Shown here: one piece after another, positions 34,599-45,456 of the stretch
How the letters are laid out: every line of letters begins with the position of its first letter
How positions within the stretch are numbered: the stretch's first letter is position 1
Source of the DNA: Acanthococcus lagerstroemiae
Taxonomy: Eukaryota; Arthropoda; Insecta; Hemiptera; Eriococcidae
Assembly (NCBI GenBank): GCA_031841125.1
Contig: CM063106.1
Span: 34,902,001-34,966,000, forward strand
Length of the DNA stretch: 64,000 nt
Direction: 5' to 3'
The notes under the pieces: model-generated
The model's input: only the letters and a program-made list of their open reading frames with translations
Told to the model about the DNA's origin: nothing
Database searches by the model: none
Translations under genes and position numbers: made by a program

Positions 34599-34950
34599 TC
34601 ACCGTAACAAAACCATTTCATTGAATTTAGAATTTTGATTATGCTTCTGTTTTATGAGATTATTATAGAATAGTAAAATTTCTGTCAAAAGTTTCTTAAA
34701 TGCAACACAAGCCGAAATTTGTGATGTCCAATCTTGTGTAGCATATTCTCTTGAGTTCCATATGGGTTTCACATTAGGATTAACCAATTTTTGTAGCTCA
34801 ATGAACATGGAATATGAATAGCAGAGCCTGACATAAAAACATATTGAGATTCCAAAATTCTGAAAAATTCCTTCCCATTTGCTGCATTTTTACATAACTC
34901 TACTAAAATTAGATTCACATGAACATACGAGTATAGAGTTTCAGGATAGG
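34599..34950 (-). pseudogene. hAT transposase fragment (ZMYM1-like core)
   Basis: Minus-strand translation contains NAANGKEFFRILESQYVFMS with GSAIH, then (after a frame change) the window equivalent of the TRW block, ATQDWTSQISACVAFKKLL. This matches the order FFxxLQxLYxFLSGS ... TRWxxRxxAC in ZMYM1-like hAT transposases. Frame changes and stops show it is dead. The C-terminal dimerisation region is not found. Confidence 0.65.
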
Positions 34951-35153
34951 ATGCACGGAATCATGCTTGCACGCCCTTTTACATTGCCACTTATCACTCT
35001 TGCACCATCTATCTCTGCGCGACGCATGTACTCATATCAACTGAACATTTCTTGAGTTTGCCTTCAATATATGTAATATGTGCATAATGATTCAGCATCT
35101 AAACTTTGTGCAGGTTTTCACCAAGGAATCTTTCATTAATGATGCCTTCCAAG

Positions 35154-35570
35154 CAGGACCGCACTTAGCTTGTTTTCGCTTTTGGGCTGTGAAATTCTGT
35201 GCGCCTTTTATCCGTAAATTTTTCTCTTTTTTTTTTTTCAAGCGGGTGGGGCTTAGGAGGTCACGAAGTATGCAAAAAATGTAGGTGGTGATTCACGTGT
35301 TTTGGAAATAAAAAATCCCTAATTCCTGGTAATCATTTATTAAAAAGAAATTTTCAACTTTTTCATCTATCTGTGAAAGGAAATACAGTCATTTATTTAT
35401 TTATTTATTTTTTTTAGTAAAGCTGCAAAGTCCGCTTTATTTATCGTTTAACTCATTTCGAGTGAACTGTACGCTTAAAAAATTGTCTTTCGTTTGCTGT
35501 CCCGGGAAGCTTCTAAAAATCTGCTGCTTTGGGCTGAAGCCCCTTCAGCTCATGCCTAAATACGGGCCTG
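35154..35570. mobile_element. 417-bp hAT-like MITE
   Basis: The left end CAGGACCGCACTTAG pairs with the right end, reverse complement CAGGCCCGTATTTAGG. Flanks CTTCCAAG (35146-35153) and CTTCCAAA (35571-35578) agree at 7 of 8. An (TTTA)n tract lies at 35392-35414. It sits inside the 5.3-kb hAT element. Confidence 0.82.
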
Positions 35571-36044
35571 CTTCCAAAAGTAATACTTGAATTTAACAGA
35601 TATTTGTTCCGTCTTTGAAACATCTTTGGACTCATCAGTAGGGCTCGAATTTTTATGCGCTATAAAAAACCGAAAATATGCGCAATAAATATACGCTAAG
35701 AAATGTCAAAATATGCAAAAATATGCGCTATAAAACCGCATCCTCATGTGTATCGAAATGTAGAGTTTTCGAAGCACTACAATGAGAGCCATTCGTTTTA
35801 ACGTTTATTTCCTTAAATCATTAGTGAGAGCGAGAGTGAGATTATAAAATAACATAAACCGCAATAACCGTAATTGCAGTTTGCAGCTTCGCAGTTTGAA
35901 GCCTTGAATATGTTTTTATACAGGGAAAAAAAAGACCTTAAACGTGACCACCAATAGGTTTTTTTTTCCTTGTCTCTAATGTTCTAGTCTTCAGCCGACC
36001 TTCTTCCAGCAGCTTACAGCAAAGAGCAAACACCCTGTTACTAC

Positions 36045-37056
36045 CAGTGTTGTTAGACATAACAAAACAAAATGACAAAATGACAATTGAATTTTAGGAA
36101 TTTTATCATAATGACAAAGCCATTTCTCAGTTTTGTCATATGACAAAATGGAAATGACATAACAAAAAAATGAATCAATGACAAAACAATTTTGTCATGA
36201 CATTTTGCCATTCCAATATTACGTTGGTGGAAAAGAACAAGGACTAGGCGCCTAATGTATTATGTTATTATACTTTAAGTCTGTTTCCAAAACCAAATAA
36301 ATCGAGCTCAGTTTCAAACTATGATACTTAATATGAATTCCTTGTTATGTTGCTATGAATAAAATTCTCGCTTGGGACCGATGCTCAATTTATTGTTCCA
36401 AAAATTTCTTATTCAAAAAAATTGTGATCAAAGGTATGCATAGAGAAATTTTTATCAATTGAAATATAAAGTTGATTAATATAAAGTTGATTGTTTCCTC
36501 CTATTGGAATTTAAACTTGGAGTTTCAAGTGTTGGCAGCCCTGCGATATGTGTGAGTGATCAAGTATGATTTACTGTAAGCGTTTAGCAAACTTCAACTA
36601 TCATTAAGTCGATTAGAAATTCACTTTCAAAGAAAATTTGTCCTAAATTCGACTGCATCATCACCAAAAAATTAAATTATAATCAGTTCTACTGGCAGAA
36701 TAATTTTTACTCGTTTTTTTACCCTACTAAAGATAGCAGTGTTTCTATTTGAAAGTACACAACATGGTCACTCATTCATTTTCACCCGCTAACAGCCGCG
36801 CAGGCAATTTTGCAGCGCACTCTAATGCAGGTTTAAATCCCAATTTCTTTTTAGCCTCCAAGTATGCAACCTTTGTTAAAATAACATTGGTGATTGGTAG
36901 GATTGGATTGTATGTAAAAATAGTAAAATACCTGAAAATTTGTGGATATGACAAAATGACAAAACTCCAAACATGACAAAACTCATGACATAACAAAAAA
37001 AAAGTGAAATGCTCGTCCGACAAAATGACAAAAAATCGTTTTGTCTAACAACACTG
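36045..37056. mobile_element. 1.0-kb hAT-like element, TIR CAGTGTTGTTAGACA, perfect TSD
   Basis: The left end CAGTGTTGTTAGACA and the right end TGTCTAACAACACTG are exact inverted repeats. The flanks are identical GTTACTAC (36037-36044, 37057-37064). Near both ends ATGACAAAA words repeat many times. No transposase is seen. Partial copies are at 58590-58770 and 62520-62565, both reversed. Confidence 0.94.
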
Positions 37057-37256
37057 GTTACTACCTCGCTGTCTACGAGGTAGCTTGTTCTTTTTTTAAG
37101 GGTATTAGCCCGCGCGCAGCGCTGCAAGCACCCTATTGCAATCGTTCATTTTTTTCATTAAATACGACTGAATTGTTTACAGCTCATAGTTCAGTTTTAG
37201 CTCAGTTGCGTTCTCCGTCAACTGCTGCCATCTATCGAGAAGTCGGTTTACTATTA

Positions 37257-37506
37257 GGACGCTGTTTAATAAAAGGGAACTAACCCACATTTGTAAACAA
37301 AATGAGTTATTAGTATTGTTGGAAAGAGCGTAAAACGTAGAATTTTTCAAAATTGGGCCACCGATTCAAAAATGTGTACTCACGTTGGAAAAAACTCATC
37401 AATAAACGCAATGCCATATATAGTTTCTACATGGCTCTTGAACTTCGAATCACGTGTTCTCAAAAAGCGGATTTTGTGGGTTAGTTCCCTCTGTTAAACA
37501 GCGTCC
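37257..37506. mobile_element. 250-bp TIR element
   Basis: The left end GGACGCTGTTTAATAAAAGG, followed by GAACTAACCCACA, is mirrored at the right end as TGTGGGTTAGTTCCCT and AAACAGCGTCC. Flanks show no clear TSD (TTTACTATTA versus AATTTACAAA), so the superfamily is open. Confidence 0.7.
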
Positions 37507-37759
37507 AATTTACAAATACAGCTTGTTCAGCTTCAGCAAACACCCCCTTACTACCTCGCTATCTGCGAGGTAGCTTGTTTTAATATAAAATCGTGAAAAT
37601 TGTGAAAATTTTGTCAATAGAAGTGATTTGAAATTAATGTTTTCAGACCCGTTTTCGTTATAAATTGCAGTTATTGCGGTTGAATTATTTTCTTTTTGTG
37701 TGCAATAATTAATTGAGCAGTGATTTTGTGTATTAATTTTTTTCAGGCCCATTTTCCTT

Positions 37760-38285
37760 ATGAAATTTTTTGATATGCCAACTCCTGTAAGAAATAATAT
37801 TAGTAGAAAAGGGCAGAAAACAGCAACAACAGCAACATTGTATAAGAAACGTCCCAAGTCTGAGTTGAGAAAAGCATTTCTATACAATAGTGCTATACCA
37901 TATGAACAAGATGCAGCAATTGGTACTCTTTCAGTTCCATGATCACATTGCAATGCAAGAAAATAGAAAGGGGAAACGGTCGGATTTTGTTGCTCAAATG
38001 ATCAGATTAAATTGCCTGCACTGCCAGAATTACCTTTATTATTGAAAAAATTGATCGAATATCAAAATCCATATTTTTTACGATTAATTCGGCGATATAA
38101 TGATGTATTTGCCATGACTTCTCTTGGTTGTAACGAAATGAAAGGCGATTACATGCCAGCGTTCAAGATTATGGGGCAGATGTACCATCAGATTGGTAGT
38201 TAAATCCCTAGCAACAAGGATACATCGGCGCAATACCTTCAGATTTATTTTGTTGGGAAGATTGTCAAAAATATCTACCATGGAA
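37760..38285 (+). pseudogene. Helitron Rep/helicase protein, N-terminal fragment
   Basis: Plus-strand frames read MPTPVRNNISRKGQ, LRKAFLYNSAIPYEQD, a zinc-knuckle-like CSHCNARK ... FCCSND, LPALPELPLLL, then RRYNDVFAMTSLGCNE, YMPAFKIMGQMYHQIGS and YLQIYFVGKIVKNIYHG. This is the order at the start of the Helitron_like_N domain of animal Helitrons. There are two stops (after NARK and IGS) and a frame change near 37945. The rolling-circle HxH, Tyr and helicase motifs are absent; the sequence runs into the hairpin at 38258. Confidence 0.85.
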
Positions 38286-38821
38286 ATAGAGATTGCAGTG
38301 TACGAAGAAAAGAAAAGAGAAATAGTATCACAAAAAGAATGAATAAGTATATCATAAAATTTTTAGGAACCTCAAAACACAATGACATAACATACACTGT
38401 ACCCAAAAAAATTTAAGAACACAAATAACTTATTAGAACTCAGTAATATAAATTCAACAAAAGAAAGTTACCACTAAGAATACATAAAAATAGAAAAACT
38501 GGTGAGAGATGAAATAATAAATAATTTCTTTCATTTAGATAAATATTCAACTTCTTTTTCTATAAACGTCTTCTTCTAAGTGGCAACTTTATTATTTCTT
38601 TATTATTTTGTTGAATTTATGTAACAGCTTTTCATTATATATTTAATAAGTTATTTGTGTTTTAAAATTTCTTTGGGTACAGTGTATGTTATGCCATTGT
38701 GTTTTGAGGTTCCTAAAAATTTTACGATATACTTATTCATTCATTTTGTGATACTATTTCTCTTTTCTTTTCTTCGTACACTGTGATCTCTATTTCAACG
38801 GTAGATATTTTTGACAATCTT
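38258..38821. repeat. Large inverted duplication (arms ~230 bp) starting in Helitron coding sequence
   Basis: AAGATTGTCAAAAATATCTA at 38258 is mirrored to end at 38821. Complementarity continues with small gaps through AACATACACTGTACCC and CACAAATAACTTATTA to a centre near 38500-38570. The left arm begins inside Helitron codons, so it is an inverted duplication of Helitron-derived sequence rather than an ordinary MITE. No TSD was found. A transcript would give a long hairpin. Confidence 0.85.
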
Positions 38822-39289
38822 GCGTTCTACAAATAAATGTTTGATGTTACATTACTAAGAGTTTTTGTTCTTTTGAATGACGTCCTATACAGAGTTGAGA
38901 GAACTTCAAAAGATGTACTTCATTTTCAACTGTTTCTCCTTATTCCTATCTATAATATGAGCAGAAAGAGCTATTTTTATTATAATTTCTACTACATTGT
39001 TCGAGTGAAAATAACTCACAACTTAAACGGCGCGCGCCGCAGGCCCCGTTAGAGGCTAGTTCATAATATATAGTAACAACGGATGTTCTGTCATCTTTAC
39101 TTTTTGACAAATCTTGAAAACACTGTCATTTAGTAAAGCTATTTAAATGATCTGCACTGCGTGCGTGCTGTTGAAAACCGAAGTGCTTTTCAGAGGCCCT
39201 CTTCCAATTTTTATAACCAGTTTCAACAAAGGTTCTTTCAGCCATATTGACTCGAAAAAGAAAACGCTGCATGACCGTGACACTGTATT

Positions 39290-39571
39290 CTAACCATGCG
39301 TATTTTTCGTACCATTTTGAAGTGAAAGAACGCGCAACCTTTGGTCATAATATGTAGTTTTAGGATAAAATCTCATTACCGGCTGTTTTGGCCCTTCATT
39401 GATTGATTGGGACAGATCTGATGGACCACGAGCAGCAGGTAATGGTAATGATTCACGACATGAAGGCCCTGTCACATCTTCAGTGGAAGACATTTCATCA
39501 TCCTCGTCCTCATCTTCGAAAGTATCACTGCCACTATCATCTACTTCAATGTTTTCATACGTCTCTCTCAT
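39290..39571 (-). pseudogene. hAT transposase N-terminal fragment (acidic leader plus PKxxYPKT)
   Basis: The 93-codon minus frame begins MRETYENIEVDDSGSD, continues with a Glu/Asp run, and ends in GPKQPVMRFYPKTTYYDQR. The QPxxxxYPKT pattern precedes the TTF-type zinc finger in ZMYM1-like hAT proteins. It lies at the 5' side of the minus-strand gene in the 5.3-kb element, which supports the call. The zinc finger itself is lost. Confidence 0.6.
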
Positions 39572-39716
39572 TGTAGTACACGAACGATTGTTCCTTCGAC
39601 AGGGGAATTTTTTGCAGCACCCCAGAAACCGGGTGGGTCAACCGCATGGGCCAAATTTTTTTCACATGGGCCAAGGACTATGCGTGCCCTCGCCCAGCTT
39701 CGCCACTGAGTCTACG

Positions 39717-42690
39717 GACTTCCTTTGAGAGAAGAAACATCGGTAAAAAAACGTGATTAAGTCTTTTCCACTTTGAACTGATTGTAAAAGTAGAACAGGA
39801 GAGAGTTCTAGAACAAAGTAAACACAGGATCTGGGAGCTGAAAGATGTATTTTTCAGTGACAAAATTTTTAGGAAGTAGCTGGGAACATTTCCTATTGAA
39901 AACTTGTTTACGAAACGAGAAATGAGGGTTTCTCTCAGATCACATAATTATGATTTAACACGTTTCCATCACCGCCCTTTCAATTCCAAATTTCTCGTTC
40001 TTCTAAATTGAAGATGAAACTAGAGAGTAAGGGGAGTTTTCTTAAAATAACCGGATTCTTTCTTGGAGTTTGTGGTATTTATTTGTCTATATCATTCATA
40101 TCCGAAATCAGCTTTAAATGTCTGAGAATGACCCGCGCATGAATAAAATAACTGTCAGTTGGCAACCCTGACCTAATTAACTTCAAGCAATGGGAAAACC
40201 CTATTGTTGTACAGCTTGGCTGTTAGAAATTGTTTCTCGTTGTTTTCGAAAATACGCGGATACCCTTTTTTCTCCTCTCCTTTTCGGTCTCAAAATTCTA
40301 TCAGCCAACAGTATAATTTGATATTTTTGGGAAGCGCAATTACCCCCTCCTCCAATCACTGCGGTACGTCTTTGAAACTGCTTACTCTCAGACATTTCAC
40401 AACAAAAAAATGAAAAAGCGAAGCTGAGATACGCGACTCGATGGTCAGTAATAAATTACAACGTTCCCGCACGCTCGAATGAAAAAGCAAAAAAATAGAG
40501 AATGAGATACAAGAACGTGTAAACATGAGAAGCGCTCTTCGCTGCTGCTGCGGCTGGTCGATCGTATTTTGATATAGCTGTTAAAAAATACACACCACCA
40601 AATGTATTGCACACGAGTATGCAGTACAAACAAGAAAAGAGACCCGATAATTTATATCAGAATTTCGACGACAGTAAAATGAACGAAGAAGCAAAAAAAA
40701 AAAAGTAATTGAACGAAAATGCAATAATTATTAAGGGTTCGTGTTCTCTGCCCACAGGGTTCGAAAATAATTACCGGCTCAGTGCGTACGAGCAAACTTC
40801 TCGGCGAAGGGACTGCATACAGTAAACCGGTTTTACACGCTTGTTCATTTGAGTAAATTGTCTTGGCGGCTGCGATAATCGAGAGTGAAATTTTCAGTTC
40901 GAATGATCGTATTAACGGTTAGAAAAATGGACAAATATAATTAGCCCAATTCGCTAACCATCAATTTGCTACCGGGGTGAAAAAGGTGTCGAAGTTCAGG
41001 AGCCAGGTATAAGCGCAATAACCGACCTGGAGTAGGCATGGCCGTTTACGGGGGCTGACTATCAACAGAATGCTAGAAATTCTTTAGCTCGGATAATTTT
41101 TCATTTTCCCCCCTTTTCTTTCTTTTGGAGGGGTAGAGCTTTTAGAGTGATAAGCCCTTCCCTATTTGCGTCTTGCGTCTACGTAACCAGGATCTCACAA
41201 TTACATGACATGAGGATGGGTGAGTGAGCTGTATCATCAGAGTTTTACCTCCTAATTCAACACGTCATGGGCTACGATTTAAGTATCAATAACAAAAATA
41301 CAAAATAATTAATAGTTCTCTAAAGCTAATTTCTTTCTTAATTCCTAAACATGACACTACTGGCACTACCACTTTCCTCGTGTAAGCACCTCTTTATCTA
41401 CCTGATTCCGCGTTCTCGGATGTAATATAATACCCACAAAATGTATACCCACTTTTTCGATATCTGCAAGGGTTGCTGTTTTTTTTTTCTTTTCTTTTCG
41501 TTGTGTTTATTATTTTATTTTTAGTCACACCTTTTGCTATCAAATAGAAAATCGTTTTTTGGGCCTCGCGATTCGCATCGAGTAAGGAAACTTCCTATCT
41601 ATTTAACTGTATTTTTTTCTTTTTTTTCTCTCTCACATCATTCTTTTTCAATAAAAATCAAATTGTCATGTCGCCCATTCTGCAGTATGTTGTTCCGGTA
41701 CACACGTTCGCGTTTAGCTTGGGGTGTTTGGCTTTATAGTATTCACAGATCTGTACAACTAGTTCGGTTAGCATATCGAATGAAATGACAATTACAAATT
41801 CTGGATGTTATCATCGAGGGATGTCTTTACACTAGGCTTCTAATCAAATCGAACACGAAACATAGAAACCGGGCAGATGATTCTGGCTTTCTCAAATTCT
41901 AAAGCCCCGTATAGACGACTGAGGAAGCTGAAATTTGATCGTAAATGAAAAGACGAATACGATGGACATAGTTTCAGATGCCTTAAGGGTCGCTGAACTC
42001 ATTCTTGGTAATGATTTGTCCTCACATTTTAAATTAAAGTATTAAGGGGGGGGGGGGAGGTCAAAATGAAGAGTCTAAAAGATACCACGTGAAAACACGT
42101 GAAAATCGTTTCTTCTAACATACGAATCGTGGCACCAGTGAGGGCGAGGCGGCTGAAAGTGTCATATTACGCAATTTGCATGTCATTTCACCGATATAAG
42201 TGGTGGCTGAACTCATTACTGGTCGTAAATTTCCATTAATTCGCGAACTGTGGTATCTAGATAGGGTAGAAAAGTGATGTTAACGATGATAAGTATGCTA
42301 TGAATATGTAATTTAGAGGTTTCAAAGGTCGAAGAACTCTTTTTTGTTGTTCATTTTACCTGAAAACGGTCAGAGTGATTTTACTCTTCACATTTGCCTT
42401 CGAAATGTTTCACGAATTTCCAACAACTCAGGCCCGTTCGCAGGACTTATACAAGGGAGAGGGGGTCGTCTCAACGCCGACGCGGTAACTGCCCCGAGCG
42501 CTGATTGGTCGAGCATACGGAAATAAGGGCGGGGGCATGTGGATTTATCTTGGTTTACTGAAGGCGAAATGAATATCTCGTCATCTCGTGCTATGACTGG
42601 TCCGACGTGACATGGTGGGGACTCGTGTGTCTCTGAGCTTGATTGAGTATTTGCGTTGGGTGATCATCCGAGACAGTGATTGCCACAAAT
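39717..42690. other. Unassigned, comparatively unique stretch
   Basis: Nearly 3 kb without a recognised transposon or protein. Slightly raised CpG at 40440-40920 and 42420-42620. At 42432 CAGGCCCGTTCGCAGG resembles a hAT left end but has no partner. The frame at 41534-41788 is unsupported. It could hold regulatory DNA or introns of a gene outside the window. Confidence 0.3.
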
Positions 42691-44330
42691 CATTAATTAT
42701 TTATTTATTTATTTAAGGTCCCCTCAACAGCCATCGGCCAGTTACAGAAGAGACCGTTCTTAATTAATAATACAACTGTGAATTAGAGGAAAATAAAAAA
42801 AGAAAATACAGACTTGTTGAAAAAATAATAATAATAATAAAAATTAAAATAAAAGAAAATGAAACCAAAAAAAAGATAGAGAAAAGAAAGAAAAAAAAAG
42901 AGAAAAAAAATGGTACAGGTGCCTCAGCCCCCTCCAAACGCCGCTTAAACTTTGACCTGTGAGTATCAAATATGTCAACCTCTGCGCATAGTCTAAGGAA
43001 TTTTTCAGTAATTCTCATCATGTTATTCATAGGAGAAAATTCCATTTTGGCCGTTCGATATCGATGTAGTGGAAAAATATCTTTCGCCTAGAGTTAATTT
43101 TTGGAACCCCAAAGTTGATTTTTCCAAACAATTTTTCATCCTGAATATTTCCATGAGTAAGGTCATATACGAACATTACAGCTGTTATTTCCCTTCTTTT
43201 TTCTAGTGCGTTAAGTTCATAACCTTTTAAGATTTCTTCTTGCGATAAATTTTTTGGGTAATACTCAAAGTCTTTCAAAAAGAGATATTTCAGAAATCTA
43301 TTTTTTCAACTTTAATTATCAATTTTTTGTATGTGGAAACCAAACCAGTACCCTATATTCCAAAATGGACCGAACAAATGAGAAATAAAGTATTTTTAAT
43401 GTACTGATTTTTCGGAAATATGCAGTGTTTCTTACAATGAAATATGCCATTCTCCTCTCTTTATTGAGTCTCTTCAACGTGCTCATTGAAGGTGAGCTCT
43501 TTATCTAAAAGGACGCCCAAGTCCCTAACCCTATCAAGTCGAGCCAGAGTTACCCCATTGATGGTGTATATATATACATAGGACATGCTCTTTTCCGCGT
43601 AAACATTATACAGGCACATTTCCCCAATATTTAAATTTTTGTAAACTCCATTTAGTAAGTTCATGTATAGATCTCCCTGAAGTTTTTGGTGATCCTTCAA
43701 ATCTCTAATACATAAGTACAATTTCCCATCATCGGCATATAGGGATATACATGAATTTTGTATCACTGAGGGTAAGTCATTGATATATAATAGAAACAAG
43801 AGAGGATCAAGATTTGAGCCTCGAGGCACACCAGAGGGGCATTGGAATGTGTATGACATCCTACCTTTGTAACAAACATACTGTGCTCTACCCAGTAAGT
43901 AAGAATGAAACAACGTGCACAAATCATCAGAGAAGCCAAGGTTGTTTAGTATTTTTATGAGGATGGCATGATTTACCGAATCAAAAGCCTTCTGAAAATC
44001 CGTGTATACATATAACATTTACTGGCAAGCCGGAATCCATTGCCTGCGCAATGTACTCTACAAAGTTTATCAGGTTTGTATTAATTGATCTTCCTCTTAC
44101 AAAATGATGCTGGATAGGCGAAATAATATTTTTAAGCTTAGGATATAATTTGCTATAAATTATAATTTCAAAAATTTTTGCTGGCATAGGGTTCAGAGAT
44201 ATAGGTTGGTAGTTCTGAACGTTCTCATAGGGTTCTTTCTTCGGAACTGGGACAACTTTTGAGATTTTCCATGCTGTAGGAAATGCATTATTCTTTATAA
44301 TCAGATTAAATAGGAAGGACATTACATATC
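42690..44330 (-). mobile_element. Jockey-like LINE, 5'-truncated
   Basis: On the minus strand reverse transcriptase is followed by a C-terminal region and a 3' UTR ending in GGGACC and (TTAAATAAATAAATAA) at about 42693-42720. The 5' end stops in the RT domain near 44325. An (AAT)n tract lies at 42816-42840. Confidence 0.88.
42880..44322 (-). pseudogene. LINE reverse transcriptase ORF2, Jockey clade-like, broken
   Basis: From the 5' side: AWKISKVVPVPKKEP and YQPISLNPMPAKIFE (RT blocks 1-2), a frame change near 43995, YTDFQKAFDSVNHAILI (block A), CPSGVPRGSNLDPLLFLLYI (the usual PQGS is here PRGS), and the catalytic SLYADDGKLY (codons near 43730-43740). Then RVRDLGVLLDKELTF. Further frames at 43278-43027 and 43045-42880 give LEKRREITAVMFVYDL and LCAEVDIFDTHRSKFKRRL, typical of the LINE C-terminus. 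At least two frameshifts make it inactive. Confidence 0.88.
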
Positions 44331-44741
44331 AACAAAGGTCGATTGGGGGAGGGGTTCACCCCCCCCCCCAACAACAACAACTTGGTATAGAAATGTACTG
44401 TTCATTTTCAGGTGAAATAAAGGTTTAAAACGAGTTTAGCCACTTTCAGACCTTATAGTTGACGTGCATAACACACTTATTATCATATATTTGTTAAATA
44501 CTTTTGGGTAAGGATTATTGTGTTATAGCAATTGCTTATATCTGAATTTCTCAAAACTTCTGGAAACCATTTGTTTCTGAACTAACTGGATGGAAAATTG
44601 TTTGTGTAAGTATCAGGAAGTACGACAGCGGTGTCTCAGGGCCAATTTGGCATGCGTGCATCGCCATACGCCCCTCTATCATCGAACATTAAAAAAATTA
44701 ATTTGATAAGGTTTTTAGTTGCTTTTTAGAAGACTAAAAAG

Positions 44742-45410
44742 CAGGGTTGGCATTTTACATGTAAAATGATTGATTTTACATTTTACGTAAAATGAATATA
44801 AAATGTGATAAGAAATGAGAATAAAAAATTGTAAAGGAATTATGAAATAAATAATTCAGATGAAATTAATTAAATTTTGACGGTAAAATAAAGAAAATAG
44901 AGCAGTTTAAGTAAAAATTGCTGATACCACAAAGTATGATGAGTTTTAACTTGATTTTTTTTTTTAAAATGGAATTTAAAAGATTTATAACAATATTTAT
45001 TTTTGGTTAGTTTTTGTTCTTTGAAAATTTCTAACTTTAAGTTTAAATTTTAAAAAGTTTGTAAAATTTGTTTTGGCCTGAATTGCTCAATTTTAAAAAA
45101 ATGGTTTTATGCTTGTCTTTGGTAATTTACTTTCTGTAAAACACTCTACTTTCTGTTGAGTTACCCACAGTGAATTTGAGGAGTACAAATTATAAAACTG
45201 AATGGTGAAGGAGACGACCATTTTTGACTGTAGTTCCTGTTGTGTGCTAGTTTTAAAAATTTTAATTGAAAAATTGAATAAAATTTTTTTTTTTTGACTC
45301 ATTTTGATTTATTCTACATTCATTTTAGATTTTACACATAAAATCTAAAATAAAAAGTTATTTCGCATCGACTGTTTTACATGTAAAATGTATTTTACCT
45401 GCTAACCCTC
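44742..45410. mobile_element. hAT-like MITE, TIR CAGGGTTGGCA, perfect 8-bp TSD
   Basis: The left end CAGGGTTGGCATTTTACATG matches the reverse complement of the right end, GAGGGTTAGCAGG...TTTTACATG. The flanks are identical CTAAAAAG (44734-44741, 45411-45418). TTTTACATGTAAAA palindromes lie near both ends. Its right end was copied by the later RTE insertion and occurs again at 47843-47930. Confidence 0.88.
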
Positions 45411-45456
45411 CTAAAAAGTAAGAACTTTCGGCCGTTTTTCTTGTTTTTCAATTTTA
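45334..45456 (+). repeat. Left copy of the ~123-bp direct repeat flanking the RTE
   Basis: ACACATAAAATCTAAAATAA starts this copy. It is about 92% identical over its length to 47843-47967, allowing small gaps. It contains the right end of the MITE and its TSD. A single-copy sequence duplicated on both sides of a LINE is best explained as a long TSD. Confidence 0.85.

Larger units (their letters stand above)
34388..39708 (-). mobile_element. 5.3-kb hAT element (ZMYM1-like) with nested insertions
   Basis: The ends CAGTGGCGGAGCTAGC and (reverse complement of the right) CAGTGGCGAAGCTGGGC match, and the flanks are identical AGTCTACG (34380-34387, 39709-39716). Both ends carry CATGGGCCA words just inside. 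Transposase remnants lie on the minus strand at both edges. Everything between about 35146 and 39000 is later insertions: a MITE, a 1-kb hAT-like element, a small TIR element, a Helitron fragment and a hairpin. Confidence 0.9.

Noticed and set aside
37760..38285. Complete Helitron
   Set aside because: Rolling-circle and helicase motifs and the CTRR terminus are not visible; only an N-terminal fragment is supported.
38258..38821. Ordinary MITE
   Set aside because: No TSD or transposon-type terminus, and the left arm starts within Helitron codons, so an inverted duplication is the simpler reading.
41534..41788. 84-codon plus frame as a gene
   Set aside because: Low-complexity Phe/Ser-rich translation with no recognisable family or signal.
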